Shown here: piece by piece, positions 33,254-41,462 of the stretch
Numbering within the stretch: the stretch's first letter is position 1
Layout of the letters: each line of letters opens with the position of its first letter
From: an uncultured Sphingomonas sp.
Lineage (GTDB): Bacteria > Pseudomonadota > Alphaproteobacteria > Sphingomonadales > Sphingomonadaceae
Length of the DNA: 64,000 nucleotides
Assembly: GCF_913776855.1 (NCBI RefSeq)
Contig: NZ_CAJYQD010000043.1
Span: forward strand, 1 to 64,000
Reading direction: 5' to 3'
Made by a program: the position numbers and the translations under genes
Notes under the pieces: model-generated
Database searches by the model: none
The model's input: only the letters and a program-made list of their open reading frames with translations
What the model was told of the DNA's origin: nothing

Positions 33254-34735
33254 CTAATCCATCGACTTGACGATTTCCTCGACCATCTTCTTGGCGTCCG
33301 CCAGCAGCATCATCGTGTTGTCGCGGTAGAAGACTTCGTTATCGACCCCGGCATAGCCGACGCCGCCCATCGACCGCTTGATGAACAGCACCGTCTTCGC
33401 CTTTTCGACGTCGAGGACCGGCATTCCGTAGATCGGCGAGGTCTTGTCGGTCTTGGCCGCCGGGTTGGTCACGTCATTGGCACCTATGACGAAGGCGACG
33501 TCGGTCTGCGCAAATTCAGAGTTGATGTCCTCCAGCTCGAACACGTCGTCATAGGGTACGTTCGCTTCGGCGAGCAGGACGTTCATATGCCCCGGCATCC
33601 GGCCCGCAACCGGGTGGATCGCGTATTTCACGCGGACGCCGTGTTCCTTCAGCTTGTCGCCCATTTCGCGCAGGGCATGTTGCGCCTGTGCCACCGCCAT
33701 GCCGTATCCGGGAACGATGATGACCTGTTCGGCCTGCTGCATCAGGAAGGCGGCGTCCTCGGCCGACCCACGCTTCCACGGCCGGTCGATCGCTGCCGCC
33801 CCGCCCCCGCCGCTGTCGGTCGCGCCGAAGCCGCCGGCGATCACGCTGATGAAGCTGCGGTTCATCGCACGGCACATGATGTAGCTGAGGATCGCGCCCG
33901 ACGACCCGACCAGCGCGCCGGTGATGATCATCGCGGTATTGCCGAGCGTGAAACCCATCGCCGCCGCCGCCCAGCCCGAATAGCTGTTGAGCATCGACAC
34001 GACGACCGGCATGTCCGCCCCGCCGATCGGGATGATCAGCAGGAACCCGATCGCGAACGACAGCACGACGACCGCCCAGAACGGCCAGCTATCCTGCGTA
34101 TGCGCGAACTGCGCGACCAGCAGCAGGATCGCCGCCAGCGTGGCGAGGTTGATGACGTGGCGGCCGGGCAGCAGGATCGGCTTGCCCGACATCGAGCCGT
34201 TCAGTTTCAGGAAGGCGATGACCGATCCCGAAAAGGTGATAGCGCCGATCGCGACGCCCAGGCCCATCTCGACCTTGCTGACGGGGTTGATGACCGCGAA
34301 CGGCTCGCCGATCATCGGGACGACCAGCGATGCGATGCCGAACGCCTGCGGGTTCAGGTAGGCGGCGATTCCGACCAGCACGGCGGCCAGACCGACCAGC
34401 GAGTGGAAGGCCGCGACCAGCTGCGGCATCGCGGTCATCGCGATGCGTCTCGCGGTGGTCAGGCCGATGATGGCACCGATAGCGATGGCGGCGAGGATTT
34501 CGAACAAGGTTACCGTATCGAGTTCCAGCAGGGTTCGCCCGATCCCGTTGGGGTCCACCGGCAGGTGCGTGAAGATCGTGGTCAGCACCGCGATCCCCAT
34601 GCCGATCATGCCCAGCCGATTGCCCCGCCGGCTGGTGGCGGGTGACGACAGGCCGCGCAGCGCCAGGATGAAGCAGACTCCCGCCACCAGATAGGCGAAG
34701 GCGACCCATGGATTGACCGGTGCGGCCTCGTGCAT
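33254..34735 (-). CDS. pntB: NAD(P) transhydrogenase subunit beta
   Basis: A 493-residue membrane protein. About nine spans come first, then the soluble NADP(H)-binding domain with VIIVPGYGMAVAQAQHALREM, AIHPVAGRMPGHMNVLLAEA, and FVIGANDVTNPAA. It joins PntA1/PntA2 in the proton-driven conversion of NADH to NADPH. ATG 34735 is preferred because GGGGTGA stands upstream and homologues begin MHE; GTG 34744, overlapping the pntA2 stop, is also in frame. It is the last gene of the pnt operon. Confidence 0.96.
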   Translation of the reverse strand: MHEAAPVNPWVAFAYLVAGVCFILALRGLSSPATSRRGNRLGMIGMGIAVLTTIFTHLPVDPNGIGRTLLELDTVTLFEILAAIAIGAIIGLTTARRIAMTAMPQLVAAFHSLVGLAAVLVGIAAYLNPQAFGIASLVVPMIGEPFAVINPVSKVEMGLGVAIGAITFSGSVIAFLKLNGSMSGKPILLPGRHVINLATLAAILLLVAQFAHTQDSWPFWAVVVLSFAIGFLLIIPIGGADMPVVVSMLNSYSGWAAAAMGFTLGNTAMIITGALVGSSGAILSYIMCRAMNRSFISVIAGGFGATDSGGGGAAAIDRPWKRGSAEDAAFLMQQAEQVIIVPGYGMAVAQAQHALREMGDKLKEHGVRVKYAIHPVAGRMPGHMNVLLAEANVPYDDVFELEDINSEFAQTDVAFVIGANDVTNPAAKTDKTSPIYGMPVLDVEKAKTVLFIKRSMGGVGYAGVDNEVFYRDNTMMLLADAKKMVEEIVKSMD

Positions 34736-34740
34736 CGCGC

Positions 34741-35019
34741 TCACCCCTTCTTCTTGTACATGGCGAGCATCCGCTCAGTGACGGCAAACCCGCCGAAGAT
34801 GTTGATGCTGGCCAGCACGACACCCAGCAGCCCGAGCCACTTCGCCCCCGGCACGCCCGCGGCAGCGGCGGCGATCAGCGCACCGACGATGATGACCGAG
34901 GAGATCGCGTTGGTCACCGCCATCAACGGCGTGTGCAGCGCGGGCGTCACCGACCAGACGACATAATAGCCGACGAAGCAGGCGAGGACGAAGATCGACA
35001 GGATCGAGAGGAAGTCCAT
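34741..35019 (-). CDS. pntA2: NAD(P) transhydrogenase subunit alpha, membrane part
   Basis: A 92-residue protein with three membrane spans, corresponding to the C-terminal part of the single-chain PntA of E. coli. The block HTPLMAVTNAISSVIIVGAL is diagnostic, and the tail ends FGGFAVTERMLAMYKKKG. The ATG has AAGGAT upstream. The gene normally follows pntA1 directly; here a PH-domain gene and a DUF559 gene lie between them. Confidence 0.95.
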   Translation of the reverse strand: MDFLSILSIFVLACFVGYYVVWSVTPALHTPLMAVTNAISSVIIVGALIAAAAAGVPGAKWLGLLGVVLASINIFGGFAVTERMLAMYKKKG

Positions 35020-35023
35020 CGGG

Positions 35024-35419
35024 TTATCCTTCAAGATCCTCCCCAAGCACGCTTGGGGAGGGGGACCGCCGGCGCAGCCGGGGGTGGAGGGGCAGCGCGG
35101 TTTCGGCGATCGCTTCGGCCACGACACCAGGGTCGGCTAGCACGTCACGGGCAGGGACGCGGAGAATGGTCAGGCCGTGCGCAGCGAGGACAGCGTCCCG
35201 CTCGGCGTCGCGCGCAGGGCGGGTCCCCCGATCATGGGCCTCGCCGTCGATCTCAACCGCCAGCCTAGCTCGCGCGCAATAAAAGTCGAGGACGTAGTTC
35301 AAGATCGGATGCTGTCGCCGGAACTTCAGGCCACAGGGTTCGAGCCGCAGGCGTTGCCACAGCAGCACTTCAGGCAAGCTCATTGCGCGCCGCAGGCGTC
35401 GCGCTTGTCGGACCGTCAA
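35024..35419 (-). CDS. DUF559 / Vsr-like endonuclease-domain protein
   Basis: A 131-residue protein. The early block ARRLRRAMSLPEVLLWQRLR is the family start. The catalytic-type core follows: LKFRRQHPILNYVLDFYCARARLAVEIDGEAHD, with the D-x(n)-E-x-D pattern of the PD-(D/E)XK fold. TTG 35419 is chosen because GGAGGGG lies just upstream and later ATG 35383 would cut off the family start. That Shine-Dalgarno sequence lies within a palindromic repeat, and the last 20 or so codons (PLHPRLRRRSPSPSVLG...) lie in another. The gene splits the pnt operon. The cellular role of the family is unknown. Confidence 0.82.
   Translation of the reverse strand: MTVRQARRLRRAMSLPEVLLWQRLRLEPCGLKFRRQHPILNYVLDFYCARARLAVEIDGEAHDRGTRPARDAERDAVLAAHGLTILRVPARDVLADPGVVAEAIAETALPLHPRLRRRSPSPSVLGEDLEG
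35038..35093. repeat. Class 4 palindromic repeat inside the 3' end of the DUF559 gene
   Basis: CCTCCCCAAGC..GCTTGGGGAGG is a perfect hairpin at 35038-35061, followed by a second small dyad (CCGGCGCAGCCGG) and GGTGGAGGGGC. The order matches the unit at 15991. It is read as the C-terminal codons of the DUF559 protein. Confidence 0.75.
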
Positions 35420-35420
35420 A

Positions 35421-35563
35421 GCCCCTCCACCACGCTGCGCGTGGTCCCCCCCCCCATGCGGAGCATGGGGAGGATTTGAAGCTATCGCCACCTCCGGCCG
35501 CGCCACGCGCGGAAGCCCCCCTCCACCGGCTGCGCCGGTCTCCCTCCCCGTGCCAGTGAGGAA
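35421..35563. repeat. Two class 4 palindromic repeat units upstream of the DUF559 gene
   Basis: Unit one (35421-35474) is GCCCCTCCACC..GGTCCCCC then CATGCGGAGCATGGGGAGG, in inverse orientation to the unit at 35038. Unit two (35514-35563) repeats the CCCCTCCACCGGC..GCCGGTCTCCCTCCCC order. Together they fill the gap between the PH-domain gene and the DUF559 gene. The complement of the first unit provides the GGAGGGG ahead of the TTG start. Confidence 0.72.
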
Positions 35564-35580
35564 AAGGGCGGCCACTCCCC

Positions 35581-35949
35581 TCACCGTTTCCCCAGCACCA
35601 GTTCCGCCAGCAACCGCTGGATCGCGGCGGGGTCGGCGTTGCGGCTGACCTTCAGCACCATCGGCGTTGCCTGTCCGGTGACCCACAGATGCAGGTCGCT
35701 GTCGAGGTCGAAGGTGCCCGCGCTCTCGACCGAAAAGTTGGTGATCGAGCGGTACGGCACGCTGCGGAACGCGATCTTGGAACCGGTGATGCCCTGCACA
35801 TCGACCAGCACGAAGCGCAGGTTGGTCAGGAATGCGGTGTCGCGCAGCGACCGGAACGCGGTCAGCACCTCTTCCCCCGAGATCAGCGCGTGGCCGTATT
35901 TCTCGTGGATTTCGGCCGGATCGACCTCGTGGCTGCTGAACAGACCCAT
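35581..35949 (-). CDS. PH-domain protein (bPH type)
   Basis: A 122-residue soluble protein. The pattern SGEEVLTAFRSLRDTAFLTNLRFVLVDVQGITGSKIAFRSVPYRSITNFSVE is that of bacterial pleckstrin-homology domains (YyaB/YvbH-like), with a C-terminal helix AAIQRLLAELVLG. It lies ten bases after pntA1 in the same operon. Nothing is known of a role in transhydrogenase function. The family is quite clear. Confidence 0.82.
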   Translation of the reverse strand: MGLFSSHEVDPAEIHEKYGHALISGEEVLTAFRSLRDTAFLTNLRFVLVDVQGITGSKIAFRSVPYRSITNFSVESAGTFDLDSDLHLWVTGQATPMVLKVSRNADPAAIQRLLAELVLGKR

Positions 35950-35959
35950 AGTTCCCCCT

Positions 35960-37087
35960 TCAAGCGATCAGGCGCGACGACACGACCTGCCCGTTCTGCG
36001 TCAGGCGGATCGCCTGCGTTACCTCGTCATCGGCGGGCAGGACCGGGCGGCCGGCTTCCTTGTCCCAATAGGCCGACAGGAAATTGTACAGGTTGCGCGC
36101 GAACAGCGCCGATGCGTCGGCGGCCAGCCGGCTGGGGACATTGCGGTGGCCGACGATCTTTACGCCGTGCCGCTCCACCACGTCGCCCGCGACCGCGCCT
36201 TCGACATTGCCACCCTGTTCGACCGCGAGATCGACGATGACGCTGCCCGGCCGCATCGAGGAGACCTGTGCGTCGCTGACCAACCGGGGAGCGGGCCTGC
36301 CCGGAATCAGCGCGGTCGTGATGACGATGTCCTGTTTCGCGATGTGTGCCGACACGAGTTCGGCCTGGGCCGCCTGATATTCCGCGCTCATCTCGCCGGC
36401 ATAGCCGCCCGCACCCTCGCCCTCGATCCCCGCCACCTTCTCGACGAAGATCGGCTTGGCGCCCAGCGACAGAATCTGTTCCTTCGTCGCCGATCGCACG
36501 TCGGTCGCGCTGACCTGCGCCCCCAGCCGCCGGGCGGTCGCGATCGCCTGCAGCCCCGCGACGCCGACGCCCATGACGAACACGCGCGCCGCGCTGATCG
36601 TGCCGGCAGCGGTCATCATCATGGGGAAGGCGCGGCCATATTCGGCCGCCGCGTCCAGCACCGCCTTGTACCCCGCCAGGTTCGCCTGCGACGACAATAT
36701 GTCCATCGACTGGGCGCGGGTGATGCGCGGCATCCATTCCATCGCCAGCGCCTCCAGCCCCAGCGCGGCATAGCCGTCGATCCGCGCACGGTCGCCGAAC
36801 GGATTGAGCGCGCCCAACAGCCACGCGCCCGGCTTCGCACCGGACAGGCTGTCGGGTGCGGGCGCCGTCACGCCCAGCAGGATGTCGGCATCGGCCAGCA
36901 CCTGCGCCCGGTTCCCGACATGCGCCCCGGCGGCGGCATAGGCGGCATCGTCGATCGACGCCCCTGCTCCCGCCCCCGCCTCTACCGCGACCTCGGCCCC
37001 GAGGCCGATCAACTTCTTCACTGTTTCCGGCGTCGCAGCGACCCGGCGTTCGCCGGCGGCCTGTTCGGCAAGCAGCGCGAGCTTCAC
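35960..37087 (-). CDS. pntA1: NAD(P) transhydrogenase subunit alpha, NAD-binding part
   Basis: A 375-residue protein of the alanine dehydrogenase/PNT family. Blocks are ERRVAATPETVKKLIGLGAEVAVEAGAG at the N-terminus, MDILSSQANLAGYKAVLDAA, and the nucleotide fold VFVMGVGVAGLQAIATARRLGAQVSATDVR. It binds NADH on the cytoplasmic side. The GTG start at 37087 lies one base after the stop of the small oxidase-subunit gene, so cotranscription is likely. Confidence 0.95.
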   Translation of the reverse strand: MKLALLAEQAAGERRVAATPETVKKLIGLGAEVAVEAGAGAGASIDDAAYAAAGAHVGNRAQVLADADILLGVTAPAPDSLSGAKPGAWLLGALNPFGDRARIDGYAALGLEALAMEWMPRITRAQSMDILSSQANLAGYKAVLDAAAEYGRAFPMMMTAAGTISAARVFVMGVGVAGLQAIATARRLGAQVSATDVRSATKEQILSLGAKPIFVEKVAGIEGEGAGGYAGEMSAEYQAAQAELVSAHIAKQDIVITTALIPGRPAPRLVSDAQVSSMRPGSVIVDLAVEQGGNVEGAVAGDVVERHGVKIVGHRNVPSRLAADASALFARNLYNFLSAYWDKEAGRPVLPADDEVTQAIRLTQNGQVVSSRLIA

Positions 37088-37088
37088 G

Positions 37089-37214
37089 TCAGCCCGCGAT
37101 CAGATAGATGACCAGCGCGGCCAGCGCGGCACAGACCACCGCGCCCCAGGTGAACCAGCGCAGGAAGCTGGTGTACGTCCCGGCATGGGCGGGCGTGTGG
37201 CCTTCGGCTGCCAT
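37089..37214 (-). CDS. aa3-type cytochrome c oxidase subunit IV-like protein
   Basis: A 41-residue protein with one C-terminal membrane span (WFTWGAVVCAALAALVIYLIAG). The soluble start is MAAEGHTPAHAGTYTSFLRW. This matches the small bacterial subunit IV family of aa3 oxidases, and such genes often lie next to pntA in alphaproteobacteria. ATG 37214 has GAGGA upstream. Whether it really binds oxidase or belongs functionally to the transhydrogenase operon is open. Confidence 0.8.
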   Translation of the reverse strand: MAAEGHTPAHAGTYTSFLRWFTWGAVVCAALAALVIYLIAG

Positions 37215-37404
37215 CGGATGTCCTCTCGATCCGTTATTCTTGATCGAGAGCGTAGCGCGCCTCTGGCAGCCCGCCAACCCCGTGCGGACGCGATGATCGT
37301 TACGGGTGCGCAAAAACAATCGGCCCGATCGGCTTAAGCCGAATTTTACGAACGATAGCGCATGGTTGCGCCGTTACGGGACGATAGGGACACATGGACA
37401 GCAT

Positions 37405-38835
37405 ATGACGCGCGACGGGCAAAGGCTGTTGATGGTGATCGACGACGAACCGGCCCAGCGCCGGCTGGTCGGGGCGATTGCGGGGCGTCGCGGGTGGCGC
37501 ACGCTGTTTGCCCGCGATGGCGAGACCGCGCTGGCAATGCTCGGTACGCCCGATGGCATGGCGCTGGATGCGGTGCTGCTCGACCATTGGTCGCCGGATG
37601 CCGATGCGACCGCGCTGATCGCCGAATTACGCCGCAATCGCCCGACGCTACCGATCCTGCTGCTCACCGCCAATGAATCGGTCGCGGGCGCGGTGGCGGC
37701 AATGCGTGCAGGCGCGAGCGATTTCCTGGTCAAGCCGATCGCATCCGAACGGCTGCTGACCGCGCTGGAAGCGGCAGCGGGCGGCGCGACGCGGGGCGAG
37801 CTGCGCCCGCTTACCGAAAAACTGTCGATGACGCTGGCATTCGACGAGATCGTGGGATCGGCCCCGCAATTCCGCGCCGCGCTGGCCATCGCGGCCAAGG
37901 CGGCGCGCGCGCGGGTGCCGGTGCTGATCGAGGGCGAAAGCGGCGTCGGCAAGGAAGTGGTAGCCGAGGCGATCCACGCCGCCAGCCCCCGCGCACGCAA
38001 GCCGATGGTGCGCGTCAATTGCGGCGCCCTCCCTGCCAATCTGGTTGAAAGCGAGCTGTTCGGCCATGAGAAGGGCGCGTTCACCGGCGCGTTCGAACGC
38101 AAGATCGGCCGGTTCCAGGAAGCGGACGGCGGCACGTTGTTCCTCGACGAAATCGGCGAGATGCCGTTCGAGACGCAGGTGAAGCTGCTGCGCGTGCTGC
38201 AATCGGGCGAAATCCATCCGGTCGGCGCGCGCCACCCGCGCGAGGTCGACGTCCGCGTCGTCGCCGCCACCAACAAGACGCTGACGCAGGAGGTGGAAGC
38301 CGGGCGGTTCCGCGAGGACCTGTATTACCGGCTGAACGTCGTACAGGTCACGATCCCTCCCTTGCGCGACCGTATCGGCGACATCCCCGCGCTCGCCCGT
38401 CACCTGATGGCGCGGATCGCGCAGCAGCCGGGCCTCAGGCCGCTGGGCATCACCGACGACGCCATCGCGCTGCTCGGCACCTATCCGTGGCCGGGCAACG
38501 TGCGGCAGTTGCAGAACGCGCTGTTCCGCGCGGCGGTGCTGTGTGACGGTGACGCGCTGACCCGTGCCGATTTCCCCGAAATCGCACAGATCGCGGACGG
38601 CGGCTCGCCGCAGCCGGTGTTGCCGATCCATCGCCAGGACCTGGGCGGCGGCGTGACGCTGTTCCGCCCCGACGGCAATCTGCGCGCGCTGGAGGAAATC
38701 GAGGCCGATGTCATCCGCCTCGCCATCGGCCATTATCGCGGCCGCATGACCGAGGTCGCCCGGCGGCTGGGGATCGGGCGGTCGACGCTGTATCGGAAAT
38801 TGGGGGAATTGGGGATCGACCAGAACGCGGCGTAG
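37405..38835 (+). CDS. Sigma54-dependent response regulator, NtrC family
   Basis: A 476-residue, three-domain regulator. The receiver has VIDDEP, a phosphoacceptor Asp in AVLLDHWSPD, Thr in LLLTANE and Lys in FLVKPI; the LDHWSPD replaces the common D-x-x-MP. The AAA+ domain has Walker A GESGVGKE, the sigma54-contact loop GAFTGA, GGTLFLDEIGEM and a C-terminal Fis-type helix-turn-helix (VARRLGIGRSTLYRKLGELG). No sensor kinase gene is adjacent. ATG 37405 is taken as the start. Confidence 0.92.
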   Translation: MTRDGQRLLMVIDDEPAQRRLVGAIAGRRGWRTLFARDGETALAMLGTPDGMALDAVLLDHWSPDADATALIAELRRNRPTLPILLLTANESVAGAVAAMRAGASDFLVKPIASERLLTALEAAAGGATRGELRPLTEKLSMTLAFDEIVGSAPQFRAALAIAAKAARARVPVLIEGESGVGKEVVAEAIHAASPRARKPMVRVNCGALPANLVESELFGHEKGAFTGAFERKIGRFQEADGGTLFLDEIGEMPFETQVKLLRVLQSGEIHPVGARHPREVDVRVVAATNKTLTQEVEAGRFREDLYYRLNVVQVTIPPLRDRIGDIPALARHLMARIAQQPGLRPLGITDDAIALLGTYPWPGNVRQLQNALFRAAVLCDGDALTRADFPEIAQIADGGSPQPVLPIHRQDLGGGVTLFRPDGNLRALEEIEADVIRLAIGHYRGRMTEVARRLGIGRSTLYRKLGELGIDQNAA

Positions 38836-38884
38836 GGACTTTTCGCTTCCCATCCGAACGTCGTCCGATCACCTGTAAACCTCC

Positions 38885-39093
38885 GTACCCCGGCGAAGGC
38901 CGGGGTACAGGAGAGGCGTTTCGCAGGGGTCTCGACTTGATCCGCGACGTCGGCATCTATGGACTCCCGCCTTCGCGGGAGTGACGAAGCATTGGGTTCG
39001 ATCGGCAACAGGCCGCATCCCCGCGCAGGCGGGGATCCAGAGCCACGGGCGTCGCGCTTTGTAATCCTGGATCCCCGCCTGCGCGGGAATACG
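38885..39093. repeat. Cluster of three palindromic repeat elements
   Basis: The gap after the sigma54 regulator gene holds a perfect 24-base palindrome (38885-38908, GTACCCCGG..CCGGGGTAC), an inverse partial copy of the 80-bp element (about 38935-38984, ending CGCGGGAGTGACG), and an inverted pair at 39015-39040 and 39066-39092 (GCATCCCCGC..GCGGGGATCC). No gene is seen in this stretch. Confidence 0.72.
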
Positions 39094-39104
39094 GATCGGC
39101 TACG

Positions 39105-39653
39105 TCAGGTCACCACTTCCCGCCACGCGCCCGGCGCCAACCCCTCGACGCTCCACGCCCCAACCCGCCAGCGCACCAGTCGCAGCGTTGGCAGGCCGAC
39201 CGCCGCCGTCATCCGCCGCACCTGCCGGTTGCGCCCTTCGCGGATCGTGATCGACAGCCAGTGATCGGGCACCGATTTGCGAAAGCGCACCGGCGGCACC
39301 CGCTCCCATAGCGCGGGCGGGTCGATCGCGCTCACCTCCGCCGGGCGGGTCGGGCCGTCATTGAGCGTAACCCCGCGCCGCAATCGGTCGAGCGCGGCTT
39401 CGTCCGGGGCGCCCTCCACCTGCACCAGATAGGTCTTGGGCAACTTGAAGCGGGGATCGGCGATCCGCGCCTGCAATGCGCCGTCATCGGTCAGCAGCAA
39501 CAACCCCTCGCTGTCGCGGTCCAGCCGCCCGGCGGGATAGACGCCCGGCACCGCGACATGATCCGACAGCGTGGCCCGCGCGCCTTCCGTGCCGCGATCG
39601 GTGAATTGCGACAGCACGCCATAGGGTTTGTTGAGGAGGATCAGTTTCGCCAT
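39105..39653 (-). CDS. rRNA pseudouridine synthase, RluE-like
   Basis: A 182-residue RsuA-family enzyme without an S4 domain. It begins [16 protein letters not shown], then the catalytic Asp in [17 protein letters not shown], later KTYLVQVEG and [15 protein letters not shown]. The short length and the N-terminal [10 protein letters not shown] match RluE, which modifies 23S rRNA at 2457. ATG 39653 starts the first strand. It is divergent from fghA, with about 108 bases between starts. Confidence 0.88.
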   Translation of the reverse strand: MAKLILLNKPYGVLSQFTDRGTEGARATLSDHVAVPGVYPAGRLDRDSEGLLLLTDDGALQARIADPRFKLPKTYLVQVEGAPDEAALDRLRRGVTLNDGPTRPAEVSAIDPPALWERVPPVRFRKSVPDHWLSITIREGRNRQVRRMTAAVGLPTLRLVRWRVGAWSVEGLAPGAWREVVT

Positions 39654-39761
39654 GGCGTCCTGTCGGCGATCCGCCCCGTGCTGTCGAGGGAGATGGAACC
39701 GGCTATCCCCGTCGGCCGTCCGTTGCGTATAGCCCAGCGCGACCATCGAGGGAGAGCGCCC

Positions 39762-40610
39762 ATGAAGACCGTTTCGACCGCCCGCGCCCATGGCGGCACG
39801 CAGGGCGTCTATACCCATGAATCGACCGTGACCGGCGGCACGATGACCTTTTCGGTATTCGTGCCGCCGCTGGAACCGGGCCAGCGCGCACCGGTGCTAT
39901 GGTATCTGTCGGGCCTGACCTGCACCCATGCCAATGTCACCGACAAGGGCGAATTTCGCGCAACCTGCGCTGAAGCGGGCATCGCCTTCATCGCTCCCGA
40001 CACCTCGCCACGGGGTGAAGGCGTGCCGGACGATCCGGAAGGGGCATGGGATTTCGGGCTGGGCGCCGGCTTCTATGTCGATGCGACCGAGGAACCATGG
40101 GCGAAACACTATCGGATGCGCTCCTATGTCGAGGACGAGCTGCCCGCGCTGATCGCCGCCGAATTTCCGATGCTGGATTGCACCCGCCAGTCGATCACCG
40201 GCCATTCGATGGGCGGACACGGCGCGCTGACCATCGCCTTGCGCAACCCCGATCGGTTCCGCTCGGTCTCCGCCTTTGCCCCGATCGTCGCGCCGGGCCA
40301 GGTACCGTGGGGGGAAAAGGCGCTGGGCGGGTATCTCGGCAACGACCGGTCGGCATGGCGCACGGCCGATGCGGTGGCGATGATCGAGGATGGCGCGCGG
40401 GTGCGGGAACTGCTGATCGATCAGGGGGACGCCGATCATTTCCTGACCGAACAGCTGCGGCCGGAATTGCTGGAGCGGGCCTGTGCCGATGCCGGCATCG
40501 ACTGCACGCTCCGGATGCAGCCGGGCTACGACCACAGCTATTATTTCATCTCGACCTTCCTGCCCGATCATGTGCGCTGGCATGGCGAGCGGCTGAAGGC
40601 CGAGGGATAA
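39762..40610 (+). CDS. fghA: S-formylglutathione hydrolase
   Basis: A 282-residue serine hydrolase of the esterase D family. The nucleophile is Ser149 in [12 protein letters not shown], the acid lies in QGDADHFL, and the His in GYDHSYYF. Other blocks, [14 protein letters not shown] and [12 protein letters not shown], are diagnostic. It releases formate and glutathione in formaldehyde detoxification. ATG 39762 has GAGGGAGAG upstream. The partner formaldehyde dehydrogenase gene is not in the window. Confidence 0.95.
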   Translation: MKTVSTARAHGGTQGVYTHESTVTGGTMTFSVFVPPLEPGQRAPVLWYLSGLTCTHANVTDKGEFRATCAEAGIAFIAPDTSPRGEGVPDDPEGAWDFGLGAGFYVDATEEPWAKHYRMRSYVEDELPALIAAEFPMLDCTRQSITGHSMGGHGALTIALRNPDRFRSVSAFAPIVAPGQVPWGEKALGGYLGNDRSAWRTADAVAMIEDGARVRELLIDQGDADHFLTEQLRPELLERACADAGIDCTLRMQPGYDHSYYFISTFLPDHVRWHGERLKAEG

Positions 40611-40648
40611 CCGCGATCGTCATTGCTGCGCGGGAATGACGATTACCG

Positions 40649-41359
40649 CTACCCCTCCCCGCGATCCTCGATCAGCTCCAGCACGTCGCCAATCAGCGCC
40701 CGCATCGCCGTGCGGGCGGCGTGGGGGTCGCGCGCGGCGATCGCGTCCGCCACGGCGGCGTGCTGTTCGACGCTGGCCGATCGGCCGACGATCGTGTTGG
40801 TGAAACGGATCGAGGTGTTGAGCGCGGTAGCCACCATTTCGCGGAACTGGGCATAGAAGGGGTTCTTCGCCGCCAGCAGGATCGCGACATGGAAATCGAT
40901 GTCGGCGTCGAGCGCATCGTCCTCGCCCCGCTCCGCCGCCGCCATCCGTGCCAGCCCTTGCGCGATCCGCGCCAGGTCGTCGTCATCGGCCGCCACCGCC
41001 GCCAGCGCCGCCGCCTCCGGCTCGATCGCCACGCGCAGCTGGTTGAACTGGCGCAGCAATTCGACCGAGAATTTGCGGTCGAGCAGCCAGTGCAGCACAT
41101 CCGGGTCGAACAGGTTCCATGCCGATGCCGGGCGCACCACCGTTCCCTGTCGCGGCCGCGCGCTGACCAGCCCCTTGGCGGTCAGCATCTTCACCGCTTC
41201 GCGCGTGACCGATCGACTGATGCCGTGCGCCTTGCCGATGTCCGCCTCGGTCGGAAACGGACGGTCGTCATATTCGCCGGTGACGATCGCGCGCCCGAGC
41301 GTATCGAGCATCGTCCGCGTCAGGTTGCCGCCGGGCATCCCGGTCATCCGCGCCGCCAT
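40649..41359 (-). CDS. FadR/GntR family (FCD) regulator, likely of the dgo genes
   Basis: A 236-residue regulator. The winged helix is TLGRAIVTGEYDDRPFPTEADIGKAHGISRSVTREAVKMLTAKGLVSARPRQGTVV. The C-terminal FCD domain has the metal or ligand residues in DADIDFHVAILLAAKNPF and HAAVADAI. It resembles DgoR-type regulators. It is divergent from the SSS symporter gene of the galactonate module, with about 100 bases between starts, so it is probably the repressor of that operon. ATG 41359 has GAGAGGCGG upstream. Confidence 0.88.
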   Translation of the reverse strand: MAARMTGMPGGNLTRTMLDTLGRAIVTGEYDDRPFPTEADIGKAHGISRSVTREAVKMLTAKGLVSARPRQGTVVRPASAWNLFDPDVLHWLLDRKFSVELLRQFNQLRVAIEPEAAALAAVAADDDDLARIAQGLARMAAAERGEDDALDADIDFHVAILLAAKNPFYAQFREMVATALNTSIRFTNTIVGRSASVEQHAAVADAIAARDPHAARTAMRALIGDVLELIEDRGEG

Positions 41360-41462
41360 GGTCCGCCTCTCTCCCTCTCTCAACAGTCGCTTCGTGCTGG
41401 ACTATCGGCATTCGTCGTATAATTGTCGGAACCAAAGCGCCAGTGGGCGGGGAGGAATTACC

